DNA of 47,305 nucleotides, taken from Bacillota bacterium (lineage in GTDB: Bacteria > Bacillota > Clostridia > Lachnospirales > Lachnospiraceae). Made by a program: the position numbers and the translations under genes. Shown here one piece after another: positions 41,861 through 47,305 of this stretch (within the stretch, counting starts at the first letter, position 1; the number at the start of each line of letters is the position of its first letter). The notes under the pieces were generated by a model. That model was not told the DNA's origin. It worked only from the letters and a program-made list of their open reading frames with translations, and searched no databases. The DNA lies in contig JAEWPQ010000272.1 in the NCBI GenBank assembly GCA_023460575.1, forward strand, positions 1 through 47,305, written 5' to 3'.

Positions 41861-43258
41861 TTACTGAAAAATCTTTCCCGGATTTAAAATATTTTTAGAA
41901 TCAAAAGCTAATTTTATATTTTTCATCAGTTCCACATATTCCTGACTGTATTGTTCCAGCATATACACTTTCTTGGCAAAACCGATTCCATGCTCTCCGG
42001 ATACCAGACCGCTCAGTTCCCTTGATTTGCTGTACATGGCTTCAAATACTTCCGCCAGTTTTTTCTTCCAAGCTTCCTCTGAAAGAGCATCTTTTAATAC
42101 ATATACATGGAGATTTCCATCTCCTGCATGACCAAAGCTTCTGATTCTTACCTGAAATCTGCTTTGAAGTTCATGGGTATATTTAATAAATTCAGCAACT
42201 TTATTTCTTGGAACTACAACATCACATTCATCCATATCTGTTGTTGACGCTTTGACCGCTTCCAGAAACGCCCCTCTTGCAGACCAGACAGAATCTTTTC
42301 TTTCATCTGTATCAACAATAAATACATCAACAGCGCCTTCCTTCAGGCAGATATCCGCCACCTTTTCATATGCCTTTTCTATCTCTTCCCGTGAATTGCC
42401 ATCAAATGTCAGTAAAAGATATGCATCCGAAGAATTGTCAGGGAATTTCTTTCCTAAATATTCCTCAGCTGCCAGAATTACTTCTCTTTGCATAAATTCT
42501 ATGGCAGTGGGAGCAGCTTTTGATTTCACGATTTCAGGAACCGTACTGATAGCCATATCCAGGCTGGGAAATGGAATTAACAATGATATCGCTTTTTTAG
42601 GAAGAGGAAGCAGTTTTAAAATTGCCTTTGTTACAATTCCAAGTGTTCCTTCTGACCCGCATATTAAGTCCTTTATGCTGTAGCCGGAGGAGTTTTTTAC
42701 TACTTTCCCTCCTACCTCAAGAATTTCCCCGTTTGGCAGAACAACTTCCAGTCCTCTCACATAATCTCTGGTAACCCCATACTTAACCGCTCTCATTCCT
42801 CCTGCGTTGGTATTGATGTTACCGGCAATAGTCGCTGATTTTTCACCGGGATCAGGCGGATAGAACAAATCATGTTCTTCCACAAAATCACTGATCTCCA
42901 TTAATAAAACTCCCGGTTCCAGAGTCAGTGTTAAATTTTCTTCATCTATTTCCAGTATCCGGTTCATTTTGGACATATTTATCATAATTCCGCCGTAAAC
43001 CGGGACGGATGCTCCGACTAAGCCGGTACCTGATCCTCTGGCTACAACAGGAATCTGGTGGTCATAAGCATATTTCATGACCTTTGATACTTCTTCTGTC
43101 GTAAGAACATCCACTAACACATCCGGCGTCCTGCTTATTCCGCCCATTTCATCATGACTAAAGTCATCATTAATTTCTTCGCCGGTAAATACTCTGTCCT
43201 TACCCAGTACAGATACCAGATATTCAACATCACCAGCATCAATTTTTTTGTAATCCAT
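41861..43258 (-). CDS. FAD-linked lactate dehydrogenase (GlcD/LctD-like), Etf-dependent
   Basis: A 465-residue FAD enzyme of the GlcD/D-lactate dehydrogenase family. The FAD-binding PCMH-type domain has VVARGSGTGLVGASVPVYGG and GNINTNAGGMRAVKYGVTRDYVRGLEVVLPNGE. The C-terminal FAD-oxidase domain has SFGHAGDGNLHVYVLK and GLVSGEHGIGFAKK. With the two Etf genes just upstream it matches LctBCD of Acetobacterium woodii, which drives lactate oxidation with NAD by spending reduced ferredoxin. The ATG at 43258 fits family N termini (AGGAGG is 11 bases away); the ATG at 43267 is nearer and also possible. The long reading from 43348 overlaps etfA and is unlikely. Confidence 0.92.
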   Translation of the reverse strand: MDYKKIDAGDVEYLVSVLGKDRVFTGEEINDDFSHDEMGGISRTPDVLVDVLTTEEVSKVMKYAYDHQIPVVARGSGTGLVGASVPVYGGIMINMSKMNRILEIDEENLTLTLEPGVLLMEISDFVEEHDLFYPPDPGEKSATIAGNINTNAGGMRAVKYGVTRDYVRGLEVVLPNGEILEVGGKVVKNSSGYSIKDLICGSEGTLGIVTKAILKLLPLPKKAISLLIPFPSLDMAISTVPEIVKSKAAPTAIEFMQREVILAAEEYLGKKFPDNSSDAYLLLTFDGNSREEIEKAYEKVADICLKEGAVDVFIVDTDERKDSVWSARGAFLEAVKASTTDMDECDVVVPRNKVAEFIKYTHELQSRFQVRIRSFGHAGDGNLHVYVLKDALSEEAWKKKLAEVFEAMYSKSRELSGLVSGEHGIGFAKKVYMLEQYSQEYVELMKNIKLAFDSKNILNPGKIFQ

Positions 43259-43332
43259 TACATTCATTCCCTCCTTGATTCGTAATTTTATATCAAACAA
43301 ATCAACCCGCATTTTATGTAATTCGTTGGTTA

Positions 43333-44526
43333 TTAAGCTCCTGCACACTTTAAATTTTTCACCAGCTGCGGCACAATTTCATAAATATCTCCTACGATTC
43401 CATAATGTGCTGTATGAAAGATAGAGGCGTTTTCATCTTTATTAATTGCAAAGATACGATCTGAGTGATTCATTCCTGCCACAAACTGTACGGCACCGGA
43501 TATTCCCAGGGCGATGATCAGTTTTGGCTTCACCGTTCTGCCGGAAAGACCAATCTGCTTCTTTGCCGGAATCAGTCCTGCCTCCACAAGGGGTCTCGTA
43601 CCTGCAATCTGTGCATGCAGCAGATCTGCCAGATCCTGCACCATAGCCATATCTTTTTCAGATTTTATGGCTCTGCCGACTGCAATGATCACCTCTGCAT
43701 CTGATATGTTTTCTTCCACTTTTTTCTTCGTAACCTTCAAAACCTCAATCTGGGATTTTAATTTTTCCTCATCCAGTTTACATACCGTTATTTTTCCTTT
43801 TGTACCGCACTGTCTTTCCGGTGCATTCATAATCTTATATCTTACGGTTGCCATCTGGGGTCTTGTATTAGGACATATAATCTGAGCCATAATATTGCCT
43901 CCAAAGGCTGGTCTGATCTGAACAAGATCTGTATTTTCTTTCATTTCAAGTATGGTGCAGTCAGCAGTTAATCCGGTTCTGAACCTGGTGGCTACTCTGG
44001 GGGCAAGAGATCTTCCTGTGGTTGTGGCACCGACCAGTATGGAAGATGGCTTTACTTTATTAATAAAGTCTTCCATGGCAGCCGTATAAGTTTCGATCCT
44101 GAAATCCTTTAATTCTTTGTTATCATATACAAAGACCTCATCCACACCGTAATGCAGCAGTTCTTCTGCTTTCTTTTCTATATTGTGGCCAATAAAAACG
44201 CAATACACCGGAAAATCAACAACTGCAGCAAGCTCCCTGGCTTTTCCGATCAGCTCCATTGTCACCGGATGAATGGTTCCTTCCACATGGTCAACATAGA
44301 CAGCAATTCCTTTCCACAGGCTCTTATCAACCTTCTTTGTCTCTGTCTCAACAAATTCCATCACTCCTGCCGGACCTTTTTTCACACATATCTTACACAT
44401 TTTACAGCCTGCATTCACCTGTACTTTTCCATCTGTGTATTCAATTGCTCCAAAAGGGCAGACTTTTAATAATTCTTCAATATTTGACTCATTTACGTTT
44501 TCCTGGTTACATATTAATTTGCCCAT
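43333..44526 (-). CDS. etfA: Electron transfer flavoprotein alpha subunit with ferredoxin-like N-terminal domain
   Basis: A 397-residue EtfA. Residues about 1-60 form a ferredoxin-like extension with Cys23 (VCPFGAI) and Cys41, Cys44, Cys47 (CKMCKIC), enough for one [4Fe-4S] cluster; the Cys expected before Pro in the second motif is Gly (KKGP). The EtfA core follows, with VGATTTGRSLAPRVATRFRTGLTADCT and the C-terminal FAD domain (GLSGRTVKPKLIIALGISGAVQF, then AINKDENASIF). It should bind FAD and, with EtfB, form the bifurcating module for the lactate dehydrogenase. This extension is seen in LctC/CarE-type Etfs. Confidence 0.93.
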   Translation of the reverse strand: MGKLICNQENVNESNIEELLKVCPFGAIEYTDGKVQVNAGCKMCKICVKKGPAGVMEFVETETKKVDKSLWKGIAVYVDHVEGTIHPVTMELIGKARELAAVVDFPVYCVFIGHNIEKKAEELLHYGVDEVFVYDNKELKDFRIETYTAAMEDFINKVKPSSILVGATTTGRSLAPRVATRFRTGLTADCTILEMKENTDLVQIRPAFGGNIMAQIICPNTRPQMATVRYKIMNAPERQCGTKGKITVCKLDEEKLKSQIEVLKVTKKKVEENISDAEVIIAVGRAIKSEKDMAMVQDLADLLHAQIAGTRPLVEAGLIPAKKQIGLSGRTVKPKLIIALGISGAVQFVAGMNHSDRIFAINKDENASIFHTAHYGIVGDIYEIVPQLVKNLKCAGA

Positions 44527-44542
44527 GAAATCCCCACCCTTC

Positions 44543-45331
44543 TTATATAAATTTTAACTCTTTCAGTTTTAATGCCATTTGTAAGCTTAGTTTATTGCCG
44601 GATCCAGTCCATATCTCTCTGTCATTGTTGACTGATGGGGGAAATATTCTCTCTACCTGCGTTGGGGAACCGTTTAACCCATATTTCAACTCATCTTTAT
44701 CCTCAAAATCATTAATGGTCAGGATTTTGATTTCTTTGTCTTTTGCCTCTAACTTTCTCTTGTAAGATGGCAGCCTTGGCTGGAAAATATCTTTTTCAAC
44801 TGTAATTAAGCATGGAAACCGGATTTCGGCGACTTCAATGGTGTCAGGCATATCCATTTCTACTATGATTGATTTTTCTTTTATTTCTACAATCTTTAAA
44901 ACGTTGGTGATATGCGGGATTCCAAGATATTCTCCCATCTCCGGTCCTACCTGGGCGGTGTCGCCGTCTGTTGTCTGCTTTCCGCATAGGATAAGATCAA
45001 AATTTCCCATTTTTCTCACACCCTGGGAAATGGTGTAAGAGGTAGCAAGTACATCTGCTCCTGCAAACTTTCTGTCTGTTATTAAAGCTCCGTCGTCCGC
45101 TCCCATCATATATGCTTCTTTAATAACCTCTTTCGCCTGAGGCGGTCCCATACTGATCACCTTTACCGTTCCGCCCTGCTTCTCTTTCATTTTCAGTGCG
45201 GTTTCTAACGCATACAAGTCATAGGGGTTCATTTTTGAATCTACACCATCTCTCTTTAAAACACCAGTTACAGGATCCACTTCAACTTTTGATGTGTCTG
45301 GAACCTGCTTGATACAGACTAAAATTTCCAT
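44543..45331 (-). CDS. etfB: Electron transfer flavoprotein beta subunit
   Basis: A 262-residue EtfB. MEILVCIKQVPDTSKVEVDPVTGVLKR at the start, NPYDLYALETALKMKE, and FDLILCGKQTTDGDTAQVGPEMGEYLGIPHIT are the family signatures; the last is the nucleotide loop that holds the second (bifurcating) flavin in Etf of this type. It is the first gene of etfB-etfA-lactate dehydrogenase-larA, all minus strand. A FadR/LldR-type operator lies upstream. AGAGGG is placed six bases before the ATG. Confidence 0.93.
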   Translation of the reverse strand: MEILVCIKQVPDTSKVEVDPVTGVLKRDGVDSKMNPYDLYALETALKMKEKQGGTVKVISMGPPQAKEVIKEAYMMGADDGALITDRKFAGADVLATSYTISQGVRKMGNFDLILCGKQTTDGDTAQVGPEMGEYLGIPHITNVLKIVEIKEKSIIVEMDMPDTIEVAEIRFPCLITVEKDIFQPRLPSYKRKLEAKDKEIKILTINDFEDKDELKYGLNGSPTQVERIFPPSVNNDREIWTGSGNKLSLQMALKLKELKFI

Positions 45332-45415
45332 ACGTATCCCTCTCTTTCTATGTATTAAATATAGTGTGGCAAATCATACAAATGTAACATGAATTGTATT
45401 GCTTAATTGGTATTA

Positions 45416-45426
45416 TGGTCTGACCA
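45416..45426. promoter_or_regulatory. FadR/LldR-type GntR operator upstream of etfB
   Basis: TGGTCTGACCA is a perfect inverted repeat around one central base and matches the TGGT-N3-ACCA core of PdhR/LldR-type regulators. A possible -10 (TACTAT on the minus strand, near 45435) lies just upstream of it in the sense of transcription, so the site would overlap the start region. The rest of 45332-45517 is A/T-rich leader without a gene. Confidence 0.72.
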
Positions 45427-45517
45427 CTTAAACCTATAGTATCACAAATTTAAAAAAACATCTATACATTTGAAAAAAAATAGTAAAAAATCATAATACC
45501 ATTTTTCAAACTGTATG

Positions 45518-45576
45518 AAAAAGAGAGAACCAGGGCGACAATATTACTATTATCATCATCCAAGTTCTCTCTTTTT
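45518..45576 (-). terminator. Terminator after the XdhC-family gene
   Basis: A 13-bp stem (45518-45530 with 45564-45576, core AGAGAGAAC/GTTCTCTCT) with a large loop and T runs on both sides. It separates the gntR-xdhC unit from etfB, which then needs its own promoter. Confidence 0.8.
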
Positions 45577-45601
45577 TAACTTTTTATATAACCCTGATAC
45601 T

Positions 45602-46648
45602 TCAAACGACTTCTAACAATACATCTATAACTCCGCCGCACACCATACCTTCCTCTTCTGCATCCACTCCGGTCATATCCACATGGCTAAGCAGAATCTT
45701 CCCGTCTTCACTATGCAGCATGTGGAGAGCTTTTTGTATAACCTCTGACTCCATACAACCGCCGCCTATCGTCCCGATGCATCTTCCATCTGGTGTTACC
45801 AGCATCTTGGTGCCCACATCCCGTGGAGCTGATCCCTTTCTGGCCACTATTGTTACCAGAACGTTTCCGCCCGCTTTTTCTTCCGGATTCAGAATCGTAT
45901 GCAATAGATCTTTCGAGTATCCGCTCAGGCGCATCTTCTTATTTTTCACTTCAATAATTTCCGCCATAATGGACACACCGATCTCAACCGGAGTCTCCGC
46001 ATTGATGTTCAGTCCAATGGGACTGTATACCTGATCGATAACCGCCTTGTCACAGCCATTCAGCAACGCGGCCTCCTTTACCTTTGCCACCCTTAACCGG
46101 CTTCCTATCATACCGATATAGGCATGTTTTTTCCCGGCAATCAGTTCCAGACACGTCTGATCATAGCGGTGGCCTCTTGTCACAATAATAAAATACGTAT
46201 TGTTGCCGCCTTCCACCTGTCTGAGACCCTGTTCAAATGGCTCACATATAACCTTTGCTGCTCCGGCCCGCCGTGCATTGTCCGCAAATTGAGGACGGTC
46301 TTCAAGCACTGTAACTTCGCACCCCATCATCAGACCAATCTGTATCACCGGAATCGACACATGACCTGCACCGCAGATTACCAGATGAATCTCCTGCCCC
46401 AGCCAGTCGCAGAAAATGCGGCTGCCATCAAGCGTAATCAGACCTTTTCTGCATTGATTTTTATCATCGGCGGCTTTCAGTATCTGTTTACCGTATTTAG
46501 AAAAATAACCAGACTCCTTCGTCTCACAGATGAGCGTTTCGTCAGAAAACAAAGCCTTCTGGCCAAATGCTTCTCCATCTAACACAGAAGCCACCATATT
46601 TCTGCTATTTGGATTGCAGTCTGCAATCGCTCTGTATAGTTCCAACAT
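45602..46648 (-). CDS. XdhC/CoxI family protein with Rossmann domain before the CoxI domain
   Basis: A 348-residue protein of the XdhC family, which helps insert or sulfurate the molybdenum cofactor of hydroxylases such as xanthine dehydrogenase. Here a short N-terminal part (about 1-85) precedes the XdhC Rossmann domain (LVICGAGHVSIPVIQIGLMMGCEVTVLEDR, IVTRGHRYDQTCLE, YIGMIGSRLRV, about 90-230). The XdhC_CoxI domain (TIVARKGSAPRDVGTKMLV, GTIGGGCMESEV, VCGGVIDVLLE, about 263-348) comes last, the reverse of the common order. No molybdenum hydroxylase subunits are in the window. It follows the GntR gene closely, the AAGGAG ribosome site overlapping the gntR stop. Confidence 0.87.
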   Translation of the reverse strand: MLELYRAIADCNPNSRNMVASVLDGEAFGQKALFSDETLICETKESGYFSKYGKQILKAADDKNQCRKGLITLDGSRIFCDWLGQEIHLVICGAGHVSIPVIQIGLMMGCEVTVLEDRPQFADNARRAGAAKVICEPFEQGLRQVEGGNNTYFIIVTRGHRYDQTCLELIAGKKHAYIGMIGSRLRVAKVKEAALLNGCDKAVIDQVYSPIGLNINAETPVEIGVSIMAEIIEVKNKKMRLSGYSKDLLHTILNPEEKAGGNVLVTIVARKGSAPRDVGTKMLVTPDGRCIGTIGGGCMESEVIQKALHMLHSEDGKILLSHVDMTGVDAEEEGMVCGGVIDVLLEVV

Positions 46649-46659
46649 AATTTTTCTCC

Positions 46660-47305
46660 TTAGACCATCATTTTACTATACTTGTTGGTGTAATCCAAAT
46701 GCTGCCGCATCGCTTTGCGCGCTGCTACAGAGCTGTGCATTTCAATTGCCAGATACATATCTTTATGCTGTAATAAGAGCATTTTTTTCTTATCCTGATC
46801 CGCAATGATCAATCTTCTGGCATCTTTAATGAAATCGTCTACAAGAAGTGAAACGGTTCTGAGAATGTTAAATATTAATACATTCCCTGAGCACTCTGCA
46901 ATCTTATAATGCAGCTCTTTATCAATCATTGCGTTCATTTTTTCATCTGTACAGTTTTCAAACCGTTCCATGATTTCTTTTAATTCGCCTAATTGTTCAT
47001 CCGTTATTTTCTTTGCAGCCAGACCGGAAGCCTCTACCTCCATAATCTTTCTTAATTCAAGTATGTCTTCCGGATTGGTTCCTTCCAGCGTATACATGAT
47101 GGATAAAGGTTCAAACAAATTATCCTGAAAGCTTGATTTAATAAAGTTTCCTTCTCCCTGCCTGCACTCGATTAATCCAATGACTTCCAACGCCCGGAGA
47201 GCTTCTCTGATTGACGCTCTGCTCACCTGTAATTCTTCAACTAAATCTCTCTCTAAAGGAAGCTTGTCTCCTTTTTTCAAAACTCCGTTGTCAATCATTT
47301 CCCTG
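46660..47305 (-). CDS. FadR-type GntR regulator, 5' end cut by window edge
   Basis: At least 214 codons of a GntR/FadR-subfamily regulator. The winged helix (LKKGDKLPLERDLVEELQVSRASIREALRALEVIGLIECRQGEGNFI) and the all-helical FCD ligand domain with metal-type His (HYKIAECSGN, HKDMYLAIEMH) are present. The frame continues upstream of the ATG at 47298 as Arg-Glu, and FadR proteins normally have about 15 more residues before this point, so the true start lies outside the window. Neighbouring lactate genes and the TGGTCTGACCA site before etfB suggest a lactate-responsive repressor of the LldR/LctA kind. Confidence 0.88.
   Translation of the reverse strand, partial: REMIDNGVLKKGDKLPLERDLVEELQVSRASIREALRALEVIGLIECRQGEGNFIKSSFQDNLFEPLSIMYTLEGTNPEDILELRKIMEVEASGLAAKKITDEQLGELKEIMERFENCTDEKMNAMIDKELHYKIAECSGNVLIFNILRTVSLLVDDFIKDARRLIIADQDKKKMLLLQHKDMYLAIEMHSSVAARKAMRQHLDYTNKYSKMMV

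Noticed and set aside
46124..46582. 152-residue plus-strand frame inside the XdhC-family gene
   Set aside because: Antisense to clear XdhC motifs; no ribosome site or homology signal.
1..47305. Mobile element, prophage, CRISPR array or defence island
   Set aside because: No transposase, integrase, phage gene, regular spaced repeats or restriction-type genes were seen on either strand.

Overview
The window reads as chromosome of a low-to-mid GC anaerobic Firmicute, most likely Lachnospiraceae (Lacrimispora or [Clostridium] saccharolyticum/sphenoides-like). Supporting points are strong AGGAGG ribosome sites with frequent TTG/GTG starts, the comM-dprA-topA order, cellobiose phosphorylase, a CspC-like subtilase, non-phosphorylating GapN and an Etf-linked lactate dehydrogenase. 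The assignment is from protein resemblance only; no rRNA or tRNA gene is present. I saw no CRISPR array, insertion sequence, phage gene or integrase. LAYOUT. 1-6246 (all minus strand): the first codons of topA, then dprA and comM; a two-gene radical-SAM/DUF4130 DNA-metabolism cassette whose promoter is bracketed by two LexA-type boxes; galE. 6289-12706: an MMPL/RND exporter with a helical secreted partner, a divergent TetR regulator with interlocked promoters, and a membrane-anchored protein of unknown function. 12718-21122: a cellobiose regulon in which a LacI regulator, a lipoprotein binding protein, two ABC permeases and a GH1 beta-glucosidase form one operon, facing a divergent GH94 cellobiose phosphorylase; both promoters carry the same 14-bp operator. 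21178-24363: small redox and regulatory genes (nitroreductase, a CMD-family protein, a zinc ribbon protein, TetR, a methyltransferase, PadR) with clear palindromic operators. 24496-26172: a subtilisin-like protein with Gly at the nucleophile position. 26223-31832: a LicT-controlled beta-glucoside PTS operon with a RAT/terminator leader. 31858-35443: a second CUT1 ABC importer of unknown substrate. 35472-36917: a CheX-like protein and a response regulator fused to a CheC/CheX-like domain. 37048-40545: a cupin, gapN and an orphan lipoprotein. 40554-47305: lactate racemase LarA, FAD lactate dehydrogenase, EtfA with a ferredoxin-like domain, EtfB, an XdhC-family protein and a truncated FadR-type GntR regulator, with a TGGTCTGACCA operator before etfB. 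HOW IT WORKS TOGETHER. Beta-glucosides can enter by two routes: ABC uptake followed by phosphorolysis or hydrolysis, under LacI; and PTS uptake followed by 6-phospho-beta-glucosidase, under LicT antitermination. GalE links hexoses to nucleotide sugars and GapN supplies NADPH. The last block would allow growth on D- and L-lactate by flavin-based electron confurcation. The least characterised and most interesting parts are the SOS-boxed radical-SAM cassette, the REC-CheX fusion pair, the pseudo-subtilase, and an XdhC protein with reversed domain order next to the lactate genes.
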